Part shown: one piece after another, positions 15,623-23,125 of the stretch | How positions within the stretch are numbered: position 1 is the stretch's first letter | Layout of the letters: every line of letters begins with the position of its first letter | Assembly (NCBI GenBank): GCA_902762565.1 | Contig: CACWOS010000022.1 | Coordinates: 1 to 40,125, forward strand | DNA length: 40,125 nucleotides | Source of the DNA: an uncultured Prevotellaceae bacterium | GTDB taxonomy: Bacteria; Bacteroidota; Bacteroidia; Bacteroidales; Bacteroidaceae | Direction of reading: 5' to 3' | Notes under the pieces: generated by a model | What the model was told of the DNA's origin: nothing | Seen by the model: only the letters and a program-made list of their open reading frames with translations | Databases searched by the model: none | Position numbers and translations under genes: made by a program

Positions 15623-16021
15623 ATGATTATTCCACAGACCATTATTGATGAATTGACAGCTCAGGCCCAGCAGGACGCACCTAATGAGACGTGCGGTTAC
15701 CTGCTGGGTACTAGCGGCCAGGAGGGCGACGTCGTGTCGGAGAACTACCGGATGGAGAATATCGACCACTCGCCAGAACACTTCTCCTTCGCCCCCAAGG
15801 ACCAGTTTGCTGCCCTGAAATACGCACGCAGCAAAGGTCTGAAGATTCTCGCCAATTGGCACAGTCATCCCGCCTCGCCCTCGCGTCCATCGCAGGAAGA
15901 CCTCCGTTTGGCCAACGACCCTACCATCCGTTACGCCATCCTCTCCCTCCACGAAGGCGTTCACCTCAACTCCTTCAAGATCCTGAACGGCGAGGTAGTG
16001 GATAAGGAAGTACACCTTTAA
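15623..16021 (+). CDS. JAMM (Mov34/MPN) metalloprotease of the sulfur-carrier pathway
   Basis: The 132-residue protein has the complete zinc-protease signature: Glu22 in PNETCGYLLG and 'HSHPASPSRPSQED' with H80, H82, S90 and D93. Small bacterial JAMM enzymes of this type (Mec in Mycobacterium, HcyD in Wolinella) either trim the sulfur carrier to expose Gly-Gly or release the newly made amino acid from it. Both jobs fit here, since the carrier has a tail after GGG and two sulfhydrylases are encoded upstream. The start is ATG 15623, 9 nt after the E1 stop. It is the last gene of the operon. Confidence 0.88.
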   Translation: MIIPQTIIDELTAQAQQDAPNETCGYLLGTSGQEGDVVSENYRMENIDHSPEHFSFAPKDQFAALKYARSKGLKILANWHSHPASPSRPSQEDLRLANDPTIRYAILSLHEGVHLNSFKILNGEVVDKEVHL

Positions 16022-16127
16022 AATTGAAAATTGAAAATTGACTTTGCCGAAAGGCGCATTGGTGGAGATAGAAGTGGTTGCTTTCGAAATACCATAGTTG
16101 TGGTATGCGAATGCCATAAATGTGGGA
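16022..16127 (+). promoter_or_regulatory. Gap between sulfur and uptake operons with several dyads
   Basis: A short heptamer run (AAATTGA) is followed by GCC-GAAA-GGC (about 16045) and a perfect ATACCA/TGGTAT hairpin (16089-16094/16101-16106), with a second overlapping dyad GGTAT...ATGCC. They lie 20-40 nt upstream of the -33 element and could be operators. No T-rich terminator for the sulfur operon is seen. Confidence 0.35.
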
Positions 16128-16158
16128 TTGTGAGAATGTAGAAATCGCCGTACCTTTG
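16128..16158 (+). promoter_or_regulatory. Promoter of the uptake operon
   Basis: TTG (16128-16130), 20 nt, then TACCTTTG (16151-16158). Transcription should begin near 16164, giving a leader of about 165 nt that contains the Cys/Met-rich upstream ORF. Confidence 0.7.
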
Positions 16159-16197
16159 CAGCGTGAAATAAAAGTTAATAGTTTAAAGTATAGAGTT

Positions 16198-16377
16198 ATG
16201 AGAACAATGATGATGAACCTGCGAATGCGAATGTGGTGCTGCTGTTGCTGTAGCATGCATATGATGCGTAATGATAAGGAGAAACGAAACCAACACAATA
16301 TTAATATATATAACGAACAACAACAATATGAAAAAACCGGTATTCCACATAGCATTGTTCTTAGGGGTGCTGCTTAG
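16198..16377 (+). CDS. Upstream ORF with poly-Cys/Met leader peptide, overlapping the next gene
   Basis: The reading frame from ATG 16198 encodes up to 59 residues. Residues 1-23 contain nine Met, five consecutive Cys (residues 14-18, codons TGC TGC TGT TGC TGT at 16237-16251) and His21, in the order W-CCCCC-S-M-H-M-M. The frame ends at TAG 16375-16377, 50 nt inside the following gene, which is in another frame. It lies about 34 nt after the predicted transcription start. The composition is far from random and suggests a sensing leader peptide, for cysteine/methionine supply or for a soft metal such as copper. No strong Shine-Dalgarno is present, as is usual in Bacteroidetes. Translation is not proven. 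Confidence 0.6.
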   Translation: MRTMMMNLRMRMWCCCCCSMHMMRNDKEKRNQHNINIYNEQQQYEKTGIPHSIVLRGAA

Positions 16378-17215
16378 TCAGACAGCCATTAGTCAGGAAA
16401 AGATTTCGCTGCGCGTACCTAACTTTGTACGTCCTCTTGTAGAGAAGTGGGCCAGCGACTACCAGAAAAGCCACACAAACGTTGATTTCCAGTTTGTTTC
16501 AGGGAAATCGCAGGATAACAATTCCAACACACTATCGTTGGCGACCGATGCAGAAGCAGTGAGTTTTGCTCGCTTTGCTGTGCTTCCCGTCACCACGAAG
16601 AATTCTGTGGCCGACCACCTGATAGCCTCGCACCGCTTGAATGCCAAGAAGTTGCGTTCGCTGTTCTTCGTGAAGGACGAGTTGGACGAGACGCGAGAGG
16701 AGACAAAAGCCGAACAGCACGTTCATATCTATACAGGCAACAGCCAACAGTCGGCCTCGCGCCTCTATGCCTCGTATCTGAAGCAAGAGACCGCAAACTA
16801 CAAAGGCAAGAAGATTTCGGGCGACGACTCGTTTCTCACTACAGCCATCAGTCGCGATCCCCTGGGTGTCACCATCAATTCCTTATCCAATATTTTCGAT
16901 ATAGACAATCGTCAATTGAAAGCATCGCTGACACTGTTGCCTTTGGATATCGACAAGCAGGGCCGACAGACGTTGGAAAGCGGACGCTTGGATGACATCA
17001 TTATGCTGTTGGAACACTCACAGTACGATGAGATTCCCGTAGGTCGCGTAGGTTTTGCCTATCAACACAGCAACACCGCCATCAATGACTTCGTGGGTTG
17101 GATACTGACTACAGGTGTCAACGATCTGCACCACTACGGTCTGCTATCTCTGACTCAGAAAGAATTGGCAGCTCAGAAGCAGCGCGTAGTCAACAAGGAC
17201 TTAGCACAAAAATAA
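16328..17215 (+). CDS. Periplasmic substrate-binding protein, PstS-like
   Basis: The 295-residue protein starts at ATG 16328 with a signal peptide (MKKPVFHIALFLGVLLSQTAISQ). It then reads 'ISLRVPNFVRPLVEKWASDYQKSHTNVDFQFVSGKSQDN', the opening of a phosphate-type periplasmic binding fold. Later segments such as 'FARFAVLPVTTKNSVADHL' and 'HIYTGNSQQSASRLYASYL' also fit that superfamily. No ABC permease or ATPase genes are nearby. It is instead followed by susC/susD-type genes, so it may deliver or sense the imported compound in the periplasm. The ligand is unknown. The upstream frame from 16271 is rejected because it lacks a signal peptide at its start. Confidence 0.7.
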   Translation: MKKPVFHIALFLGVLLSQTAISQEKISLRVPNFVRPLVEKWASDYQKSHTNVDFQFVSGKSQDNNSNTLSLATDAEAVSFARFAVLPVTTKNSVADHLIASHRLNAKKLRSLFFVKDELDETREETKAEQHVHIYTGNSQQSASRLYASYLKQETANYKGKKISGDDSFLTTAISRDPLGVTINSLSNIFDIDNRQLKASLTLLPLDIDKQGRQTLESGRLDDIIMLLEHSQYDEIPVGRVGFAYQHSNTAINDFVGWILTTGVNDLHHYGLLSLTQKELAAQKQRVVNKDLAQK

Positions 17216-17250
17216 ACTTTAGCCATCATAAATACTTGTTTTAAAATGCG

Positions 17251-17282
17251 AGGAGCGGGCAACGTGACGGCCCGTTCCTTTA
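17251..17282 (+). terminator. Hairpin between binding-protein gene and susC-like gene
   Basis: AGGAGCGGGC (17251-17260) pairs with GCCCGTTCCT (17270-17279, one G-T pair), followed by only a short TTT. It is probably a leaky terminator or an RNA-processing site setting relative expression within the operon. Confidence 0.55.
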
Positions 17283-17298
17283 GAGAAGATTTGCGCTT

Positions 17299-20200
17299 AT
17301 GGGAAAAAGATTGTTTACACAGATTATACTGCTGGCAACGGCAACCATAGCTTTTGCACAGACCACTCTGACGGGTCGCATCACCGATGCTCGTACTGGT
17401 GAGCCTCTGATTGGTGCCACACTGGTACCTAAGTCGAGTAAGGAGACTGGTGCCGTGACGGATGCAGAGGGTAATTTCCGACTGCTGACCAAAAACAGGT
17501 TACCGCTGACGTTGAGCGTCGAGTATGTGGGCTATCGTTCACAGGAGGTTGACGTCTATGATGACTCGGAGACTATTGACATTCAGCTCATTGACAATTC
17601 CAACAAGCTCAGCGAGGTAGTGGTCGTTGGCTACGGCACTCAGAAGCGTACCCAATTGACGGGTAGCGTGACAACCGTTCGCGCTGAGGTGTTTGAAAAA
17701 AGTCTGCAGCCTACGCTCGATGGTGCCCTGAGCGGACAGGTGGCAGGTCTGAACGTGACAGCCACCAGTGGTCAGCCTGGTGCCGACAGCCAGATACGCA
17801 TTCGTGGCGGCAACTCTATCAATGCCTCGAACGAGCCTCTCTATGTTGTCGATGGGTTCATCTACTTCAAGGATGCCGCCCTGAATGGCACGGGTCTTGG
17901 AGCCATTGAAGGCAGTCTGAATCCGCTGGCTACCATCAATCCCAGTGACATCGAGTCTATCGAGGTGTTGAAAGACGTCTCGGCTACTGCGATCTATGGT
18001 TCACGTGGTGCCAATGGCGTCATCCTAATTACTACGAAGAAGGGTAAGTTGGGCGAGGGCAAGGTCAACATCAGCTACGGCTATAAGATTGGCGTGAGCC
18101 ATGTCAGCAAGAAGCTCGACCTGCTGGGTGCCTCGGAATGGGCCAAGTTGCAGAAGGACTTCTTTGACAACAAGGGCGGCTACACCGATGCCGACATCGC
18201 TACACTAGGCAAGGGTACTGACTGGCAGGATGCCGTGTTGCGTACGGCTACCCAGCAGACCCACGAGCTGAGCATCAATGGTGGCGGACAAAAGAACCGT
18301 TACGCTTTCTCGGCCAACTATACCAATCAGGACGGTATCGTCATCGGTTCTGGTTTCCAACGTTACAACTTCCATGTCAATGCCGAGTGGAAACTGAAGA
18401 AAGACCTGCACTTTGGTGTTAATGCCACCTACGGTCGCTCGAAGCAGAGCGGGCTGACCACGACCGAGGAACAGGTGTTCAACTCGTCGCCTTATTCGGC
18501 AGGCATTACCAATAGCTTTGTCTATGCCCTGCTGACACCGCCCGTCATTCCAGTATACAATGCCGACGGAACGTACAACTTCACCAATCCCTATGAGTAT
18601 GCCTACTTTGCCATTGGCGACCATGCGGCCAATGCCGTCTACGACCTGAAGGAGAGTGTGGCAGAGAACATCAACAACTATCTGCTCTCCAGCCTATGGG
18701 CTTCCTATCGCATTGGCCGTCTGACCGTGAAGGCTTCGGTGGGCCTGAACAGCGAGAAGTTGACGCAGAACTACTTCTCGGGAGCCTACACATCGCTCGG
18801 ACTGGCTACGCAGGGCATCGGCGGTGTGGGCAATCGTCAGACTGACGTGTGGCAGCAGGAATATACCGTTAGTTACAGTCACAACCTAAATGACAAGCAC
18901 TATATCGACGCATTGGCTGGCTATACCCGCCAGACACAGACATCCACCTATAGCGCCACTCGTACCAACCACTTCACCAATGAGGCTCTGAAACAGTATA
19001 ATCTGGGTGACGGTGCTAACGTCTATACACCGCAAACCGGCATCAGCGAGTCGTCGCTGAACTCACTGCTGGCTCGCGTCAACTATACTTTCCTTGGACG
19101 CTATAACGCTACGGCCACCTTCCGTGCCGACAACAGCAGCCGCTTCTCGGCAGGTAATCGTTGGGGCTACTTCCCTTCGTTAGGCCTGTCTTGGAACGTC
19201 GAGAAGGAGTCGTTCCTGAGTACCGTCCGCAGCATCGACTATCTCAAGGTACGCCTGTCCGCTGGTCTGGTGGGCAATCAGGAAATCAGCGATTATGCCT
19301 TCACCACCTCCTACGCTACAGGTTCGTATGCTGGCAGCAGCAGCTATTCGAAGCAGAATGCCGCCAACGACAACCTGAAGTGGGAAACCACAGCCAGTTA
19401 TAACCTCGGCGTCGACCTCGGACTCTGGCACGATCGCCTGAGCATCACGTTCGATGCTTACTACAAGAAGACCAGCGACCTGCTGTTGATCGTGCCGATG
19501 GGGTTCGCATCAGGCGTTACCACCCAGTTGCAGAATGTGGGCAATGTCGAGAATATGGGCGTTGAACTGTCGGCCAACGTAGCTCTCATCCGTCGTAAAC
19601 GCCTCTCGTGGACGCTTGGTGCCAATGTGGCTTACAACAAGAACGAGATTACCGACATGGGTACAACGGATAACGTCATCCAAGGTGCTGACAACCAGTA
19701 TATCCTGCATAAGGGCGAGTCGTTGGGTTCGTTCTACGGATTGAACTACCTCGGCATCGTACAACCTGGCGAGGATGTGAGCCAGTTGCCTACGGTTAAT
19801 GGACAGATCCCCAAGGTTGGCGACCTGAAGTTTGAAGATACCGATGGCAACCAACGTATCGACGGTAACGATCGTCAGATACTGGGTAGCATCCAACCCA
19901 AGCTCATCTATGGTTTCTCGACACAGCTGACGTGGCGTGGACTCGACTTCTCGGCATCATTTGCCGGCACCTATGGCAACAAGGTGTACAATGCTCTGGG
20001 CCGTCGTCTGGAATTGGTTGGTGACTCGTACAATGTGCTCAGCACGGTTGGTGAACGTCTGGCTAATATCGACTATCCGCTGTCTACCGTCAATGCCCGT
20101 CCCTTCTCGTATATCGACAGTCGTTATGTGCAGAGTGCTAGCTATCTGAAGTTGCGCAACGTCACCATTGGCTATCGCCTGCCATTGGCCAAGGCGTTCC

Positions 20201-20352
20201 CTGTAGACGTGCGTATCTATGCCACAGGCCAGAACCTCTTCACCATCACACCCTATAAGGGCTACGACCCCGAGGTGGCCAGCGGCACAGATGCAGGTGC
20301 CTATCCTTCGTCGCGCAGCATCGTATTTGGTATTAACTTAACATTAAAATAA
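17299..20352 (+). CDS. SusC/RagA-type TonB-linked outer-membrane transporter
   Basis: The 1017-residue transporter has a signal peptide (to about residue 20) and a carboxypeptidase-regulatory-like domain ('LTGRITDARTGEPLIGATLV', about 23-100). The SusC signature 'LSEVVVVGYGTQKRTQLTGSVTTV' lies at about 105-130, followed by the plug ('QIRIRGGNSINASNEPLYVVDGF', 'IESIEVLKDVSATAIYGSRGANGVILITTKKG') and a long barrel ending in 'VFGINLTLK'. It imports a ligand too large or scarce for porins, with the SusD lipoprotein encoded 49 nt downstream as lid. No polysaccharide-degrading enzyme is present, so the cargo is probably not a glycan; a peptide, sulfur compound or metal complex is possible. Confidence 0.93.
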   Translation: MGKRLFTQIILLATATIAFAQTTLTGRITDARTGEPLIGATLVPKSSKETGAVTDAEGNFRLLTKNRLPLTLSVEYVGYRSQEVDVYDDSETIDIQLIDNSNKLSEVVVVGYGTQKRTQLTGSVTTVRAEVFEKSLQPTLDGALSGQVAGLNVTATSGQPGADSQIRIRGGNSINASNEPLYVVDGFIYFKDAALNGTGLGAIEGSLNPLATINPSDIESIEVLKDVSATAIYGSRGANGVILITTKKGKLGEGKVNISYGYKIGVSHVSKKLDLLGASEWAKLQKDFFDNKGGYTDADIATLGKGTDWQDAVLRTATQQTHELSINGGGQKNRYAFSANYTNQDGIVIGSGFQRYNFHVNAEWKLKKDLHFGVNATYGRSKQSGLTTTEEQVFNSSPYSAGITNSFVYALLTPPVIPVYNADGTYNFTNPYEYAYFAIGDHAANAVYDLKESVAENINNYLLSSLWASYRIGRLTVKASVGLNSEKLTQNYFSGAYTSLGLATQGIGGVGNRQTDVWQQEYTVSYSHNLNDKHYIDALAGYTRQTQTSTYSATRTNHFTNEALKQYNLGDGANVYTPQTGISESSLNSLLARVNYTFLGRYNATATFRADNSSRFSAGNRWGYFPSLGLSWNVEKESFLSTVRSIDYLKVRLSAGLVGNQEISDYAFTTSYATGSYAGSSSYSKQNAANDNLKWETTASYNLGVDLGLWHDRLSITFDAYYKKTSDLLLIVPMGFASGVTTQLQNVGNVENMGVELSANVALIRRKRLSWTLGANVAYNKNEITDMGTTDNVIQGADNQYILHKGESLGSFYGLNYLGIVQPGEDVSQLPTVNGQIPKVGDLKFEDTDGNQRIDGNDRQILGSIQPKLIYGFSTQLTWRGLDFSASFAGTYGNKVYNALGRRLELVGDSYNVLSTVGERLANIDYPLSTVNARPFSYIDSRYVQSASYLKLRNVTIGYRLPLAKAFPVDVRIYATGQNLFTITPYKGYDPEVASGTDAGAYPSSRSIVFGINLTLK

Positions 20353-20401
20353 AACTAAACTTACACACAGTATTAACTAAAAGGTAAAAGGAGATTTAAG
20401 T

Positions 20402-22057
20402 ATGAAGAAGAATTTTTTATTCAGTGCCGCATTGGCAGCAACCCTTTCATTAGGATTCGTATCTTGCTCGAGCAGTAGCGATGATGCAGGTAGTAATAAT
20501 AATCAAGTGACAGACGAGAATGTCGTAGACGATGATGCCAGTGCCTTGGCGCTCGTCAACGGTGTCTATAGCCACTGGCAGCCCCTGTCGTCATCGTTCT
20601 CGTTCATCATCGAGCTGAACTCGAACAAACTCATATCCTTCGAGGGTGAGGAGAGCGAGGCCGGTCCTGTGAACAGCCGTTTCGAACAGGAACCCACCAC
20701 GTGGTATCAGGTGAAGATATTCAACCACCTGCTTCTCGGCATTGCTCAGGCTAATGAGGCCATCACCACCATCGACAACTCGCTGAAGGCCAAGAAGGTG
20801 ACGCAGTCGGGTTATAACGCCGCCGTCGGTAAGGCGAAGTTCCTGCGCGCCTTGGCTTACCTGAAGCTGGCCCAGTTGTGGGGTGAGGTGCCCGTATTCA
20901 CGGAGAATGGCGGTTCTACCACTGAGCGTCAGGAACTGAACGTTGTGTTCAACCAGATTGTCAGTGACTTCACAGAGGCCGAAGCCCTATTGAACGACTA
21001 TAATGGTGACCCGCGCGTTCCTTCCAAGCAGGCTGCTCAGGCTCTATTGGCTCGTACCTATCTGGTATGGGGTGACAACCCACTGACTGCAGCAGAGGTT
21101 CAGGCCATCGCCAATGGTCAGGCTGATCCTCAGTTCTCGAAAACAGACAGTCGTCTGGAGAAAGCTGTCGCGTATGCCGACAAGGTTATCAACAGTGGTA
21201 AGTTGGCCCTCGATCCAGAGTTCAACAAACTCTATGGCCGCGACTATGAGAGTAACAAGCGTGGCACCAACGAGCACCTCTTTACTATCGCCCACGATGG
21301 TGACAAGAATGATGCTCAAGGCAACCACCAGACGCACTGCTCATGGACTTTCCCATTCCTTAACGGTGAAAACAACAAAGGATTTAAGCAGAACCATACC
21401 GAAGTGGCCGACGACAATCTTTATGACGACTGGAAGGCTGAGCAGCCTAATGACAAGCGTCTAGCAGAGACCTACCTCGTTGAGGTGAAGAACCCTGAGG
21501 ACGGTCAGACTTACCACTACTACTCACCCGTCTATACGCCCATCAATGGTAAGGGTGTAGACCAGAGTTACGAGAATTCAGAGAATCTGGAGATTAAGCA
21601 GAACAGTGTCGACCGTATCGAGATTCGCTATGCCGAAGTGCTGTTGACGAAGGCCGAGGCTCTTGTGCAACTGGGTCGCAACACTGAGGCCGCTGAGCCT
21701 TTCAACCAGCTGCGCCGTCGTGCCGGCATCGCTGAGGTCAGCGCTCCCACTTTCCCCGAGATCAAGCGCGAGTGGGACTACGAATTCACTTACGAGCAAT
21801 TCTCTGTGTTGAACAGCTACCGCTGGAAGGACTTGATATCTTCTGTCAAGAAGGTTTCGGCCTACAAGCACTTCGCCGACGACTGGAAGACAGCCCTCGG
21901 CAACACCTACAACGCTGATCAGGAGGCCTACTTTACCAAGGTGCACAACCACCTGCGCGCCAAGTATAATAACATTCGTGGCAAGCACTATCGCCAGCCC
22001 ATCCCGACAGGCCTGAGCGGTGAGGCACTTGGTATTGCCCAGAACCCAGGATATTAA
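20402..22057 (+). CDS. SusD/RagB-type surface lipoprotein
   Basis: The 551-residue protein has a lipoprotein signal (MKKNFLFSAALAATLSLGFVSC, lipidated Cys22) followed by the Ser/Asp-rich sequence SSSSDDAGS typical of surface export. The SusD fold is shown by 'KFLRALAYLKLAQLWGEVPVFTEN' (about residues 141-164), 'AAQALLARTYLVWGD' and the C-terminal 'EIRYAEVLLTKAEALVQLGR' and 'IRGKHYRQPIPTG'. It caps the SusC-like transporter encoded immediately upstream. The ligand is unknown. Confidence 0.93.
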   Translation: MKKNFLFSAALAATLSLGFVSCSSSSDDAGSNNNQVTDENVVDDDASALALVNGVYSHWQPLSSSFSFIIELNSNKLISFEGEESEAGPVNSRFEQEPTTWYQVKIFNHLLLGIAQANEAITTIDNSLKAKKVTQSGYNAAVGKAKFLRALAYLKLAQLWGEVPVFTENGGSTTERQELNVVFNQIVSDFTEAEALLNDYNGDPRVPSKQAAQALLARTYLVWGDNPLTAAEVQAIANGQADPQFSKTDSRLEKAVAYADKVINSGKLALDPEFNKLYGRDYESNKRGTNEHLFTIAHDGDKNDAQGNHQTHCSWTFPFLNGENNKGFKQNHTEVADDNLYDDWKAEQPNDKRLAETYLVEVKNPEDGQTYHYYSPVYTPINGKGVDQSYENSENLEIKQNSVDRIEIRYAEVLLTKAEALVQLGRNTEAAEPFNQLRRRAGIAEVSAPTFPEIKREWDYEFTYEQFSVLNSYRWKDLISSVKKVSAYKHFADDWKTALGNTYNADQEAYFTKVHNHLRAKYNNIRGKHYRQPIPTGLSGEALGIAQNPGY

Positions 22058-22112
22058 TTGGTTATAGTTTATTGTTTAAAGTTTAAAGATATAACGTAGG
22101 AGGTTTACAGTT
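22058..22112 (+). repeat. Short heptamer spacer with an unusually strong ribosome binding site
   Basis: GTTTATT, GTTTAAA, GTTTAAA units are followed by TAGGAGGT (22097-22104), 8 nt before the ATG at 22113. Such a strong Shine-Dalgarno is unusual among these genes. Confidence 0.5.
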
Positions 22113-23063
22113 ATGAAGATACTCAAAAATTCCTTTCTTTCGGTTGTGGTAGTGCTCTTGGGCACTACCGTGACCTCCTGCAACAGCAACGACGACGGTG
22201 TGCAGGCAGGTATCGAGATTCCTGGTATCACAATCACAGACGATATTGACTGCTGCTCAGCAGAGGAGGCACTGCAGGTGTACCGTTTCTTGCAGACCGT
22301 CAAGATTGTGCCAGAGTTGTCGACCGTTATCGATGGCAAGTACAACGTATTTGCTTATACCAAGACGGGCGCTCTGCACACGGGCTATAACGACATCTAT
22401 TTCGTAGCCACCAAGCAGTCGACGGGCAACTATATCAAGAACTTCGATGTGACGAACCTCACGCCGCTGATGCACATGGTGAAGATGGATATGTATCACA
22501 GTACACCAGTGGGCGGTGCTGCCGAGAGTTTCAACGGTGCCTATTTGGCAGTGAAGCACACGTGGGTATCGCTCGTGATGAACACCAGTGACGCTGGCTC
22601 GTGGACACTATCATATGACGCACTGGTATTGGGCAAGACGGGCGGTATCGAGAAAAAAGATGTTGTGGTAAATGCTCTGCCCAACGGACAAGTGTGGCTG
22701 AAGTCGTTCAAGGCAGGCGACGACACCTATTACCTGTCGCTGGTAAACCCCAATGAATGGCAGACCGGCACGAACGGCATCCGCGCCTACGTCTCGAAGA
22801 AGAGCGCCAAGGCCACCACTCCCTATCTTATAGCTGAGAATTCCTTTACCATCGGCATCGACCCCCGCATGCCTGACATGGGTAACCATACGTCGCCTAA
22901 CAATACGGCACTCGTAAAACAAACCGATGGCAGTTATCAGGGCACTATTAACTTGACAATGACAGGTCTGTGGCGCATTCATCTGACCGTGAAGGACGCT
23001 GATGGTAACGTCGTGGCTGGTGGCGAGGAATTGAGCTCACTGTACTGGGATGTCACGATTTAA
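22113..23063 (+). CDS. Lipoprotein with a FixH/YtkA-like C-terminal domain
   Basis: The 316-residue protein has a lipoprotein signal (cleavage before Cys23, 'TTVTSCNSND'). I do not recognise the first ~210 residues by name; they include CC at 47-48 and a Met/His-rich 'PLMHMVKMDMYHS'. The last ~90 residues ('IDPRMPDMGNHTSP...GSYQGTINLTMTGLWRIHLTVKDADGN') resemble the YtkA/FixH-like domain, where the MPxMG and His residues suggest binding of a soft metal such as copper. It stands between susD and a TonB receptor that looks like copper receptors. Metal binding is inference from motif and context. Confidence 0.55.
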   Translation: MKILKNSFLSVVVVLLGTTVTSCNSNDDGVQAGIEIPGITITDDIDCCSAEEALQVYRFLQTVKIVPELSTVIDGKYNVFAYTKTGALHTGYNDIYFVATKQSTGNYIKNFDVTNLTPLMHMVKMDMYHSTPVGGAAESFNGAYLAVKHTWVSLVMNTSDAGSWTLSYDALVLGKTGGIEKKDVVVNALPNGQVWLKSFKAGDDTYYLSLVNPNEWQTGTNGIRAYVSKKSAKATTPYLIAENSFTIGIDPRMPDMGNHTSPNNTALVKQTDGSYQGTINLTMTGLWRIHLTVKDADGNVVAGGEELSSLYWDVTI

Positions 23064-23122
23064 GATGGATGATGTAAGAAGTAAGATGGATGATGTAAGA
23101 TGTAAGATGTAAGAAGTAAGGA
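23064..23122 (+). repeat. Heptamer spacer (GTAAGAT/GTAAGAA/GGATGAT)
   Basis: Seven-nt units fill the gap between the lipoprotein stop and the TonB receptor start, carrying TAA in the sense direction. Confidence 0.85.
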
Positions 23123-23125
23123 CGT

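Noticed and set aside
16164-16327. Classical terminator-type attenuator after the poly-Cys codons
   Set aside because: I found no stable hairpin followed by a T tract in the leader; only short 4-pair stems. The overlap with the next gene is the better model.
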